From Pollenia angustigena (taxonomy: Eukaryota; Arthropoda; Insecta; Diptera; Polleniidae): a stretch of 64,000 nucleotides of DNA. Of this stretch, positions 1 through 11,760 are shown piece by piece; positions within the stretch are counted from its first letter, which is position 1; each line of letters starts with the position of its first letter. The stretch covers positions 76,231,393 through 76,295,392 of the forward strand of contig OV884059.1 of the NCBI GenBank assembly GCA_930367215.1, read 5' to 3'. The notes below the pieces were generated by a model that was given only the letters and a program-made list of their open reading frames with translations, searched no databases and was not told the DNA's origin. A program made the translations under genes and the position numbers.

Positions 1-248
1 TTAGTAAGCTTTATATTATATTTCACATAATTAAATTTCACATAAAAGAGAACAACTCAAAAACTTGTTCTTTTTCAATAATCTCTAAAAAAAAAAATAT
101 TAAAACAACTACCGTTGTATACTTCTTACTCGTATTTCTTTACAATGCCATAATTGTTTTCAACTTTCATTGTAAATATTTAATAAAAAAAAGAAGCAGT
201 TCTATGCATCTGCTGAATATTTGTAAATTTTGAGTTGACTCTCTTTAG
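1..248. other. AT-rich sequence with no recognised feature
   Basis: Nothing gene-like is seen. The stretch ends in a pyrimidine-rich run and an AG (TCTCTTTAG, 240-248) that could be a splice acceptor for the candidate exon that follows. Confidence 0.4.
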
Positions 249-333
249 AGGAACCAGTGCGGTATTTATACATTATTTTGCTCCATATGAAGATGCTGAC
301 CAGTGTTATCAGTACCAAATATGCAACAATGAA
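249..333 (+). CDS. Candidate internal coding exon of an unknown host gene
   Basis: This 85-bp stretch is bounded by an acceptor-like CTCTTTAG and a near-perfect donor (GTAAGT at 334-339). Two frames are open. The more protein-like one starts at the second base and gives 28 residues with two cysteines and many aromatics (it begins GTSAVFIHYF and ends QICNNE). In that frame the exon would follow a phase-2 intron and end on a codon boundary. I do not recognise the protein. It could equally be chance, since splice-like motifs are common in AT-rich DNA. If real, the rest of the window could be intronic. No partner exon was found. Confidence 0.3.
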
Positions 334-544
334 GTAAGTTACTTTTTCTTAAAAGGTATACAATATTGAGTTTCTTATAAAGACATTAATCATGAGTGTT
401 TTCGTAGGCCAAGTACTAAGCGGACATTGAATCTCAATATTTTAAATTAATTAGAAATTTCAGCTATTTTATGCTCGGAATTGGTTTGACCAACCGACTA
501 TTTAAAAACAAATTGAATATCTCCTTTTTAAATCCAAAATCTGT

Positions 545-1085
545 TTCGCGAAATTTTTTGTGGTTTCTGAGATATAAAGCATTTATTCAGGACATTGCAT
601 GTTGAATTTTATGTTTTGAGGTCAAATATTAACGATAATTAAAAAATACCAGCTGTAGAACCAAAAAGCTGAAGAAAGATATTAAATTTCCCGTATTTCC
701 CATTTTGGTACTATTTTTTCCCCTCATTATAGTATCAAAAATTGCAAAATGCAAAATGTTTTGTAAAAAAGTACCAAAAATAGTTACGATTTTCACTTCT
801 TAAACGTTCGAATTTCGAAAAAGTACCAAACTTGTATTCAAAAAAGTACCACACACCTGTCCACTTATTTTTCAAAAGAATAACAACATGTATTACAGTT
901 TTCTTGTATCTCTTTTAGTTTTGGGGATAAAAGGTTCCCTTTTTTACCCCATAAACATTCGAATTTTTAAAAATCCCGTCTTAGTGGATTGATTTGGGAA
1001 AAGATCCACCTCACGTCCAAATTTCAAGTCTTAAGCTTCAGGCGTTTAGGCTGTACGAGTCAGTCACTCACAAAATAAGTATACG
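545..1085 (+). repeat. Dispersed repeat family A, copy 1
   Basis: Blocks of this sequence recur at 10925-11760, 34000-34290 and 44080-44560. Shared landmarks are GACATTGCATGTTGAAT, repeated AAAAGTACCAAA motifs, AGTTACGATTTTCAC and a terminal block AGCTTCAGGCGTTTAGGCTG. It has no coding potential. The copies are diverged, so the family is old. I cannot assign it to a transposon class. Confidence 0.7.
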
Positions 1086-2559
1086 TATGCAGCAAAAAAA
1101 TCCACTTTTTTAATTTTTTTTTAGAAAAGTGGCGTATGCGGCACAAAAAAATATTTTTCATTTTCCAAAAAATATTATTAAATTCTAACTTTATTCATGA
1201 AAGTGCGCAAAAATTTATTTTTTTTTCAAAACATATACCGGAAGCAGTGGTAAAAATATAAAAAATTCTATCGGGTACATTTTGAGAAATCTCCACGTAA
1301 ATCTTCTTTGTCGTTTTTCTCCACTCCGACATTTTGGCATATGCGCCAAATCAATTCTGAGCTGACGATTTGTTAAAACTTCAATTCAAACTTCAAATTA
1401 AAAATTTTGGAGAAAACAGGCAGTTTTTGAAAATAAAGCATACAAAACTTCACAAACTACAAAAACTCTGCTGCATTTTAAAAACAGCAGTTTGCTCTTT
1501 AATCTCTCCTAACTGTATTTATGCATATACACACGATCCTATAAATTATCTGAATAAGTCTTTATTTTTACAATTATTTTGTTTTTATTATTTATTAATA
1601 TTTTTGTTTTTTGTATTTTAATGTCAGACAGCAATAAATATGTTGTAAGACATAAATCATTAAGCAAGGTGTTCAAGAGGAAAATATTCATTAAAACTTT
1701 TCTATATATATGTGTGTGTGTATATATCTCTGTGTTTAACTCTTTAGTTGTATGAGTACATTTGTAGTTTTATCAATTGTTTATGTTCTTGAAGCTGCTA
1801 CTGCAGTTCATTTTTGATGTCCGTCTTTGCAAGTCTGTCCAGCTGACTGCCTGTCTGTCTACTGGTCTACGAATTCGTTCGTTGTATCAGCCAACCAACC
1901 ATTTGTCGGTGTATCACTCTCTGGTTAAAGTTAATTTTATGCATTTTATTATTTATTAAAAATTAATTTATTAAGGTTGATATTTATGAATAAATTTTTT
2001 GCTTTTGTTCTGGCTGCAAAAAAGAAAATTAAACCGAGTGCAACATGTGGAATATTAATTAAGGGTTTAATAAAGGAATTGTTTTTAAATGTCTACTTTG
2101 AAAAATGGGAGTGGAATGTTGTATAGTTTATTGTCTAAAATGTATAATTACTAAATAATATATTAAGATTGTGTGAAGGAGAGTTTTTAAACTAGTTATT
2201 AGCTAAATAAAGATTGATTTGCTTTGGAATTTTTCTGGCACACAGAGAATTTAAAGATACTTTTTTAATGAAATTTTTAAGTTTTTAAATATTTTTAGAG
2301 TGAATAAGGCTTAGTCTGATGCTTAAAAGTATATCTAGGGAAACCTTGTTGAAATAAGTTTATTATAAAAATAAATCAATGGGTATTTGTTCGACTGCAA
2401 AGAGCCATTGTTGTAAAATGTTTGACGTTGTGAATCAACTGCATTTAGCTTTCCAAAGAATTTAGAAAACTTTGAAATTTCTTAAAATTGGAAACAGCAA
2501 ATTTTTAATTTTTTTTTTCAGCCTTTGTGTAATAATGATTGATAAATTGTGAATCATTA
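1086..2559. other. AT-rich stretch without recognised genes
   Basis: Only short chance open frames are present. A small TA/TG microsatellite lies near 1703-1730. No terminal repeats or protein homology are visible. Confidence 0.5.
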
Positions 2560-2854
2560 CAGTATTATTCGCATATAAGAACATCTCATATAAGAACAAA
2601 ACGCTTATAAGAAACATTTTCAAAAACACCATGTCTCTTTTGCGATTTTTCTAACAAAAAAGGTTTCATATAAGAAAAACGCTTATAAGAAAAAAACTGA
2701 TAAAAGAACATTTTTCTTAAACACCAAAATCACAAAATGTATAGAAAAAGAATTTATATAAGAAACTTCCAACGGCAAAACACAGAATTTATGTAGTTTG
2801 CATTTTCTGACAGTTTTACAACAAGAACAAAGTTTTTTTTTTACTTTTAAGCTG

Positions 2855-3123
2855 GAGGTCCACACCACGCGTTACTCGCTTTTTCGTAGCGTACGCAGCT
2901 GTCAAAAGAGTAGGATCTGTGAAGTTATACGTAGTAAGTTACATGCACAAAAGCGTAGATGCCTTGGGGCGAAAAGTAGGTTTACTTTCTACTTTTGTAA
3001 GCGTCACAAGCAGCGTTCGAACAAATCGTTCAAGCAGCGTTGCATGTAACTTGAAACGTAGAACGCAAGTAAGGTTATAAAAGCATGCGCTGCGTGGAGG
3101 CGATAACGCGTGTTATGGACCTC
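2855..3123. mobile_element. Nested miniature inverted-repeat element
   Basis: The termini are imperfect inverted repeats: GAGGTCCACACCACGCGTTA on the left and GAGGTCCATAACACGCGTTA as the reverse complement of the right. The interior is richer in GC than its host element and repeats GCAGCGTT-type motifs. No target duplication was found and there is no coding capacity. It lies inside 2560-3790, so it arrived later. Confidence 0.6.
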
Positions 3124-3255
3124 TAACTTTAGTTTTAGATGAGCGAGCTGGTACTCATGAGAAGCTTTGTGTTTTTTGTCAATAAAAACAAAATTAAAAT
3201 TTTAAAAGAAATACAAAACGGTATAAAAAGAAGCGAAATTGCAAAAAATATACTG

Positions 3256-3387
3256 CCGGTTTAACGATGTCGAACGTCATCGTTCGCATAGAAAATTATA
3301 TTTAAAACAATAACAAAATTCGAAAATTTGTTTTTGTTTAAAATGTTATATTCTTTGCGAACGTTAACGTTCGAAATCGTTGAACAG
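3256..3387. mobile_element. Small foldback element
   Basis: Two arms of about 60 bp are almost perfect inverted copies. Each contains AACGAT, TCGAACGT and CGTTCGCA followed by an A/T-rich stretch. A related half copy lies at 21113-21215, so this is a dispersed family and not a chance palindrome. Confidence 0.6.
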
Positions 3388-3790
3388 GCTGATAATATTG
3401 GACTTTCAACGTTATCTAAAATAGTGAAAAACTCAAAAGACATACCCAATAATTATTTAAAAATTAGAAACGTTAACATGAGGTCTTCAACTGACAACTT
3501 TTTGTCATACCAAACGTCAATATCCATATAGAAAAAACGTTAAAACTTTTGTCAGCGTTTTTTTTTTTTTTTTTTGTATGAAGTTTGACGTTTATTATAA
3601 CAAAAAATTGTCAGGTGATGACCCTATGTAACAAAAAAGAGACAGAAAACCAAAATATAAAAGTCTTATGGCCATAGCTACCTATATAAGAAATAAGTTT
3701 CTTATATAAAATAGTTGTATATAAGAAAGAAACGCTTATAAGAAACTTTTTTCCTGGATTTTTTAAGTTTCTTATATCCGATAAATACTG

Positions 3791-5736
3791 TATATCTTAA
3801 ACAAACAAATAATAATTTAAGAATCCTTTATAACAACACTTTTAACTAAAATCAGAAATTATTAAAAACTATCACATATCGAGCAAATAAATTCAAAATT
3901 TAATAACAAACGATGTTTCTATTTTGCTGTTCCATCAAACAGACACACTGCCACAGCATACAGTACGACGGGTCAGGCCACAAGCTGTTGTTAAATAAAT
4001 ACTTCAAATGCAGACAGACAGACAGACATGCAAACTACGATCCATGGACAGACTAGACAGGCATTCCAAAGTACTTCAAATATTAATTTCTATATGTTTT
4101 CCTTTTGACCATAAAAATATCAAATACTCCTCCATACGTCTAGTATGAGCTCCCAGTCAGTCAAACAGTCAAATACACATACAGTTCCAAATATTTTCTT
4201 TCAACCAGTGCTTGAAGTGCTTGTACAAAAACAAAACAAATAAAAAAAAGAACTTGCACTAAAAATGATACTGAGATGGTTTCTAACATGCCAAAGCATT
4301 TTTGGCATAAACAATTCAATTAAAATCAAATTAGAGTCTGCTCTTCTTCCCCCAACCCTCTGATTGGCCATCGGTTGCTTTGCAATTTTTGATTTGATAG
4401 ACATTGTTGCGTGCTGTTTTTATTAGAGAAAATACAATTAAAACAAACAAAACGGCAAAGTGTATTTTGAAAAGGCTTTAAGTTGAGGGGCCTCAACTAT
4501 ATTTCGAAATTATTAAATTACAAAAAAGATATATACGAAATTTCAATTCTATTAAAAATCTTGCCAGTTTAGAAAGCTTGAGAGAATTTTCATTGGGCTC
4601 TTTTCGTATTCAAGGGTTAACTTTTTGATAATAATTAAGTTTTGCATATTTGTATTTTTATCTCTCTTTCTGCTCGAGTTGAGTTTTGTTGTTAAACGAT
4701 TTTATCATCCTTTTCAATCAAGATCTTTGAAAAATATAAAACTCTCACCAAATCAATGCTACTTCAAAATTCCTTATTGAGAGTGTTCACAAAACAATTC
4801 GAATAACAGTAACCATAAAAAAAAATTCTTCGCTTATGAGTACCATTCTGATCCTATAAAAAGCTCTCCACTTTTTATATAAATGAAATATTAATTTATT
4901 ATCTTCACTTTTCAGAAATATATGAGACATTACACAAGCTTTACTACAGAGTTTTCATTGATAACAAACCTCTAAATGAAATGAAAGCTTTATTTTTAAT
5001 GTATCGGTGTGATTTCTAAAATAGTTAAATCTCTAAAATATAACAAAACTCTAAATGAAATTATCGGCCTTAAAGAAACTTCTTAAATATTGATAAACAC
5101 AAAAATAAATAGTTTTTTCGAGCTCGAGGCCAAAAAAAAGCCTATTTATTCTTATTAATAAAAAGGGTCGAGGTCGAATTTATTGATAAAAACTTTAACA
5201 TTTCTGAAAGCTTCAGTTTTGATGTATCGGTATGAATTCTAAAATGCTTAAATCACTAAAAGCCTAAAAATACATAAAAAATATAATTGACTTCCCGATA
5301 TCTTTATAATGAGAGCTCTCTAATCAGTCGAATAAAAGGTTTGAAAATCCATTAAAGGAGTTCTCTTATATTTGGAATCTTTTATCCTAAAATGGACTTC
5401 CGAAAAGTCTAATTTTCTCTGATTTTTTTTGTTCCAAATAGTCTCGCTGGGAAAATTTACATAAAGAAAAATCTGCCATCTAAAATATCATTATTATTGT
5501 TCTACAGGGTAGCGCATAATCAACGTTACGATTTACTAAGTTAATCAATTTTTGGTTTATTTGTTATTTTGTTGTTTTTCAGAATTAACTTTAAGAAGTT
5601 TGAGAAATTTACGAAGGATAACCCAGCACGGAACAAAGAACCAAACATGCTTAATTTTATTTCGAAAGTCAGCATTCGATTATGCAGACACTAAGATCAT
5701 ATCAAATAACACTATGGAACATTTTTGGGATTATTG
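3791..5736. other. Non-coding stretch, no recognised genes
   Basis: It contains a short CAGA microsatellite at about 4010-4028 and diverged low-copy-looking AT-rich DNA. A motif with GAGCTCGAGGCC at about 5120 recurs inverted near 8230. No open frame resembles a known protein. Confidence 0.45.
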
Positions 5737-6536
5737 TCTGGGGGGTGAGAAATTCCAAGTCAGGGTGATGGTACTAGGTCAGTATAGTAAAACCCTCAAA
5801 GGGTTTGGCGTTCGTATGTGTCAGTTTTTTTTATGACATTTTAAATTTTTTCCTTATCTTGATGTTTTTTTGTTTAACATAACTCGAGAACCACTAGTCC
5901 GATTTTGCTAAAACTAAATTTTCCGAAAAAAAAATCCCTAGAAAAGGGGAAATCCCCTACTGTTGGCATCACTGAATGTGGGTGTGTTCTTTCAAACAAC
6001 AAACAAAAGTCCGACGATTTTCACCGATCGCATAGTGCCGGTTCACACACGTCAAGTTTGACTCGTCAAGTCTTGAGTTTTTAGGAGAGAGGGGAAAAGA
6101 AATGGCATTCTCTTTTCCCTTTTCTCCTAAAAGCTCAAGACTTGACGAGTCAAACTTGACGTGTGTGAACCGGCACTTAAAAAAAGTCACAAAAATTGCA
6201 GTGCAGGTTTGTGATAAAATCTGCTGCATACATCCAGGCTTGAACATTTTTTTGCACTTATCAATTATAATTCTACACAAATTTATTTTTACCGGCAAAA
6301 CTGTTGATTATAAATGAACGGATTAAAGAAATTGTAATTCTTAATTTTTTTGAGTTTGTTTTAGCAAAATCGGACAAGTGGTTCTCGAGTTATGTTAAAC
6401 AAAATAACATCAAGATAAGGAAAAAATTTAAAATGTCATAAAAAAAAACTGACACATACGAACGCCAAACCCTTTGAGGGTTTTACTAAACTGACCTAGT
6501 ACCATCACCCTGACTTGGAATTTCTCACCCCCCAGA
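5737..6536. mobile_element. Foldback element with long near-identical arms
   Basis: The arms at 5737-5914 and 6358-6536 are inverted copies of about 178 bp, differing at only a few bases. They start TCTGGGGGGTGAGAAATTCC and include an ACCCTCAAAGGGTTTGG hairpin. The flanks may carry a 3-bp TTG duplication, but this is weak. No transposase is present. The high arm identity suggests a recent arrival or arm homogenisation. Confidence 0.75.
6035..6176. repeat. Long palindrome inside the foldback element
   Basis: Arms of about 69 bp (6035-6103 and 6107-6176) start GTGCCGGTTCACACACGTCA and mirror each other with a spacer of only a few bases. Short open frames in both directions here are by-products of the palindrome. 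It may be a second element that landed in the loop of the outer foldback. Confidence 0.75.
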
Positions 6537-7582
6537 TTGGCTGTTGTACTGTGTAATGAGCGTTGATGCTGATTTTGACCTCAATAGAAATATGGGAAAT
6601 AGAATAGAAATCTCTGAACAGTTGCTGAACATCAAATCCACCCACTTAGATTTACATGGATGGGAATAACTTCAAAAAAGATAACTGTAACATATGTTTT
6701 AAAAAAACGGAGAACAAGTTGCGTTAAATGTGAATATAAATCAAAACTGGGCAACGACTGAGAGATCTTTCAAGGTCTGAGGTAGAGACTAAGCCAGAAT
6801 TGTGTTCCCAACACAGCTCACACAGCTTGTGCAACTATGGCTCTTTTTTGGCGATCATAACTTTACTTATGCGGCACCGTATATAAACGCTTCTTAAGTA
6901 TGGTCTTATAATACAATAGTTTTAATATTATTGCACAGTAAAAGCTCTTTAAAAGATTTGCAGATTCTATATCTTATCAAATATTATTTTCATTTTGGAA
7001 AGAATAATTTACAGACTATCACAAGGGCCATTTTAAAAGGCACTTTAACTTTTTCTACCGCTCCGCAAAATATTTCACTTCGTAATTGTTGTTTATAAAA
7101 ACATCCAAATTAAAGTACTTCGCCAGTTTGTATGTGTTTGTAATTAAAAATAATATTTTGAATGTATTTTCAAATACCCGAAGACAGAAAAAAACCATCA
7201 TGGCCCTTTAAAGATTTTGAGTCTTGTAAATTTTGTTGTACTTGCAAATGTTTTCTTATACAAAGTTGGTATGTTCTTTCAATGACTTTTCGTTTTTTTT
7301 TTATGGAGGTAGATGTTTTAATTGATATAACAATCTAAAAACAGCAGTTATAATTTTAAAATAGTTATAGCAGGAAAATATTTTAAATTGTTTATAATTG
7401 CATAGCGAGAATTTAAAGTTGCTAAGACATAAAATACACTGTGCTAGGCACAAGCTGGCCACCGTACTGGTAAAGCCTTTTTCACTATGCTGAAGTGAAT
7501 GGTGATAACAGTTTTCCAAAATTTATACTCGTTTTTACGGGAGATATGGTCGGGTCAGGGAAGATAGATATGAGGGATTTGC
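6537..7582. other. Non-coding stretch, nothing recognised
   Basis: AT-rich sequence with chance open frames only. No terminal repeats or domain similarity are visible. Confidence 0.45.
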
Positions 7583-8090
7583 TATTTTTAATGATAACTC
7601 GTGGATAAAAGGCACGAGTGCAGGGCTTTACCTTGAGGATATAGGTATAAGAAGGTCCTATAGGCGTCCTGACGACTGCAGTATATTTTTTGCGGAGGCG
7701 CTAGAGATTTTGAAGAACTGATATGAGGTAACATTTGTAGGGGTTCGATATGTGGACAGTCACTTTATATGTAGACAACCAGGTGTTTCTTAGGGCATTG
7801 ATGGGTTGTTTTCTGAATTTAAACTAGAAAATTATTGTAGATGAGCTATAAAGGAAATCTCAGAAGATCTTGTTGTGAGGCTATGCTGAGTATCGGGTCT
7901 CTGCAACTTCAAGGGGAATGAAATGGCCGATGAGTTGGTGAGACTGGGCTCGGAAATGGGTTACACTGACCGTGTGGAGACAATCAGATCTCTTATATAT
8001 ATTTATATGGGGAAGATTAGGGAATGCGTTCTTAGCTTCACAAATGGCAATATAGTCAACGGGGACATTAATTTGTTTGTGCTTCATGAT
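7583..8090 (+). pseudogene. LINE RNase H domain relic
   Basis: Conceptual translation in shifting frames gives the order of motifs expected for the RNase H domain at the end of I/LOA/R1-group LINE ORF2 proteins. There is a degenerate first acidic site (NDNSW in place of TDGS), then GLYLEDIGIRRSYR...DDCSIFFAEAL with the acidic E, then RYVDSHF with an acidic D, then CNFKGNEMADELVRLGS with the final D. Stops and frameshifts separate the pieces, so it is dead. The last part reads openly to about 8075. No reverse transcriptase precedes it here. A relic that may be of the same LINE group lies at 15480-15965. Confidence 0.65.
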
Positions 8091-10486
8091 CTTCGAAGTA
8101 ACGTATGGACAATTTCAGGAATCTTTTGCTTAATATTTCAATTGTGTTGGACTTGTACATTTACCAAATCATTGCTCAACACTAGGGCATGAATTTTCAT
8201 GCAAATGCATGTTTTTACTAGAAGATTGGCCTCGAGCTCGAAAAGCTTTTTATATTTTTAAACAAAGGTCGAAGGTATAAAATTTAATTTGAAGATTAAG
8301 ATTTTAGGTGACTAAAGCTGCGTTTTTTATATTTGACGCAACAAGAAAATTAATTAATACTTTCCTTTAATTCCAGTATTTATTTTAATTATAAAAACAT
8401 TTCTTACATTTAACAGTTTTTTGCTTTTTTGCTATGTGGAGTAGTGCAATTAATTTTATTTTGTGATATTAAGACCATGTTTAATCTCACCAACTATTAA
8501 CAAAAGTAGGGCCTACGCTTATTTGGTCAAATATTTAATAAGTGTGACCGTAGCTTAAACTATTTATCCGAATAGGAATTTTTTTTCTAAAAATGCCATG
8601 GATTTGTTAGTGCACATTTTTGCATACTTTAAAAAACACATGGTATGAAATTCCTCGAAAATAGTTTGAATTTTTTGAGCATTTGTTCATAAGAAAAATT
8701 CTTATCATTATCTTTTTTTCGATTCAATTTTGTTGTTGTTTAAAGTTTCTTGTGAGAATAATAAGAATTCGCAGTAAATAGTTTTACATTTTTAGAACAG
8801 CCGAAAAAAAATTGAGTTTACTGCTAAAAATGGCAAAAATATCTTTAAAAAAAATTTAATACAGTGTGTCCATTACCGATATCTAAAAGTAGACTTTAAA
8901 CTTTAACTTTAACCTAAAGTGAGCGATAAAGTGAATTAAGTTTCATCCTCCCTAGAAGGTTAAAGTAAAATTGTAATAATGAAACACTTTTTAAACGGCC
9001 GATAAAATCCTACCTTTAGCTATCGGTAAGTTGTGAAAACGGGCTTAAGTGTTTGATGGTGCCTTTACAAGGGGAAACAATTTATTTTGTTTAGTTTTTG
9101 TAAAAATTTTGCAATTAAATAATTACTTTTGCTATTTAATGTAAAAGAATTCTTGGAAACAAGAAAAACTCACTCGAAGCTAAATCCGGAGAATAGAGTG
9201 GATGATTGAGCAAGTCTAACTCAGCCTAATTCATATATTTTTGGAATGGAATGCTTAATGAGCACACGAAATTCACTTTTTTCCATTTTTTCTCAAATCG
9301 CAAGGTAGTCCGCTATCAATTGCTTTCAAACACAACCTAAAGAACGCAGCTTACAAAAATTTGGCAGGAGTCACCGACTTGTTGACAGAAGCAGTGTTGC
9401 TGTTTCAGTTAAGAGGCGGGACATTTTAAAAGACATATTGTCTCTCTCGCATACAAAATGCCAGAAAACGTAACGAATAATGACACTTTAATGAAGTTTG
9501 ACACACATAACTTTATATGCCAAGAATTGGTAATGTCTGACATTGTAAAAGGTTAGTTTAAAATTATTCCCATATTCCGTATAAATTCCACTCTGAAAAT
9601 ATTCGTATTTTTTGTGAGAGAATCAAAGACTCGGCACAGGGAATTTTTACTCCTTTCTTAAAAACTTAATTATTTAAAGACTCAATCGTAGAAAGATTAA
9701 CATTTTAATGATCCTTTTAAGACCAAATACAGAATTTACTTTACAAAAAATCTTCGTGCGAAGACATAAACTGGATAATAAATATGCTTTAAAAAAATAT
9801 ACATCCTCCAATTAATACGAAATAAAATCTTAAAGCATAAAACTAAAGAATGTCCTACCCATCATCGCAAAATTTGTTTGATGCACTACTCGCAACATGC
9901 TTTATTACTTTAAGTCCATCAGAGGATCATAAAAATGCACACATAATTCCAATTTATATGAGCAATGTGAACTACTGACTGACTGCCCTTCAGCAATAGA
10001 TTTTTTTTTTATTCTTTCCTTTTATTATATAAAGTAACGATTATAGCTGCTGCTTAACAATATTATTCTGCCACATATTTTTTACGTTAAAAAATATTGT
10101 ATGTAGACTTTTTAAGGTTCTTCTCCTTCCTTTTATAGTGGATGCCTTGTCTGACTGAAACTTGCTTAAGTGTCAGACAGTTTGTATGTTGATTTCAATT
10201 CGACATCTTATTAAAGGCCACAAAACATTCAGGCAGCCAACACGACGACTACGAGTGGTCACAATGAGTTGAAAAATAAGACAGAGAGACAGACATGGAG
10301 TTTTGTGAAAGACGGATGGAAACTTTTCGAGAAGCAATAAATCGTATTTATGATATTATTTTACGCATACATGAGAACTGCATTAAATTCGAAATGTGTA
10401 TTATAAGAAATTACACCGGACCCTCGCCAAGCGGGTAAAGAAAATAAAGGCAATTGGATTTGAACAGTTTTTTTTTGCAGATTTTA
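8091..10486. other. Non-coding stretch, mostly featureless
   Basis: A possible small inverted-repeat element lies at about 8877-9045, with ATTACCGATATCTAAA facing TTTAGCTATCGGTAA. A short hairpin lies near 10150-10180. No protein similarity is visible. Confidence 0.4.
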
Positions 10487-10697
10487 ACAGTTGTAATTCA
10501 GAGGTAGTCAATTGTTATTCAGATTATTCAATTATAATTCAGAAAGCGTGAATTGTAATTCAGAAAGCGTCAAGTGTAAATCAGAAATTGTCAATTGTAA
10601 TTAAGAAAGCGTAAATTGTAATTCAGATTAGTCAATTGTAATGCAGAAAGCGTAAATTAAAAATCAGAAATTGTCGATTTTAATTCAGAATGCGCCT
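10487..10697 (+). repeat. Minisatellite of 18-21 bp units
   Basis: About ten diverged units follow the pattern TCAATTGTAATTCAGAAAGCG in head-to-tail order. Unit length varies between 18 and 21 bp because some units lack the final AAGCG. Confidence 0.8.
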
Positions 10698-10924
10698 TAG
10701 TAATAAAACATAAAACAGGTTTATAAAGGGTTTATGAAACGAATTTTTTATGAATTTATTTTTAAATAAACCCATTATAAACCTATTTTAATTTTATAAC
10801 GATTGGTATAAAATTTTAAAATAATAATTTTTTCCCCGTGTTCATAAACGATTATTAAATTTAACACATGTTTATTAAGGAGAAGCATTTCACCCGCTAT
10901 TCGTTAGGTGCCAAAGTTTATTTT

Positions 10925-11760
10925 CTCATTCTTGTATGTTTAATTTCATCTTTCTTGGTCCAATACCAAGGGAAATTCAAAAAGTACCGGTCAAAGAATA
11001 AAAAATTAGCAAAAAGTTCACTCTTATAGATTCTCATCTAACCAGGACATTGCATCTTGAATTTTATGTTTATATGTCCAATACTAACGGAAATTCAAAA
11101 TGTACCAGTTAAAGAACAAAAAAAATACCAAACAGTTCCGCAATAGATTCTAATCCACTCAAGACATTGCATGTTGAATCTTATGTTTTAAGGTCCAATA
11201 TTAACGATAATTAAAAAAAAAAAACCAGTTATAGAACCAAAAGGCTAAAGAAAAATAAAAAATTTTCCGTAATTCCTTTTTTGGGTACTATTTGTTCCCC
11301 ATTAAAGCATCAAAAATTTCTGTAGTGTAGTGGCAGCCCATAATTTGGAACGAATATGTCAATGAATGGAGAAAAATGTTTTGTAAAAAAAGTACCAAAA
11401 ATAGTTACGATTTTCACCCCTTAAATATTCAAATTTCGCAAAAGTACCAAATCGTTATTCGTATTATTTTGATAAGTTTCGAATGTGGTATTTACTTTGT
11501 TTCTATGCTTATTGGTTCAAAAGATAGATGGGGTGACAAAAAAGTACCAAAATTCAGGGTTTACCCGCTTACTCCCTAATTATGCCGAATTTCAAAAAAG
11601 TACCACACACCTTCTGCTTATTTTTCTACTCTTTTTTACCCCCTACACATTCGAATTTCTAAAAATCCCGTCTAAGTGGATCGATTTGAGGAGTGGTCCA
11701 AATTTTTTAGCTTCAGGCGTTTAGGCTGTGCGATGATGAATCAGTGAGTAACGATGCAAT
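10925..11760 (+). repeat. Dispersed repeat family A, copy 2 with internal tandem units
   Basis: It carries the same landmarks as the copy at 545-1085, ending with TTCAGGCGTTTAGGCTGTGC. The first 300 bp consists of about three tandem units of roughly 125 bp, each with a TCCAATA-CTAACGG-AAATTCAAAA-GTACC core and a GACATTGCAT block. The 67- and 79-residue open frames here are not conserved between copies and are rejected as genes. Confidence 0.7.

Larger units (their letters stand above)
2560..3790. mobile_element. Pogo/Tc1-like miniature inverted-repeat element, with nested insertions
   Basis: The left end reads CAGTATTATTCGCATATAAG. The reverse complement of the right end reads CAGTATTTATCGGATATAAG. 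Both ends are flanked by TA (2558-2559 and 3791-3792). Subterminal copies of CTTATAAGAAA repeat near both ends. A TA target duplication and CAGTA-type termini are known of pogo-like members of the Tc1/mariner superfamily. No transposase is left, so this is a non-autonomous copy. Two smaller inverted-repeat elements are nested inside it. Confidence 0.7.

Noticed and set aside
5969..6317. Overlapping frames on both strands
   Set aside because: By-products of the 69-bp-arm palindrome; both strands encode the same residues because the DNA is self-complementary.
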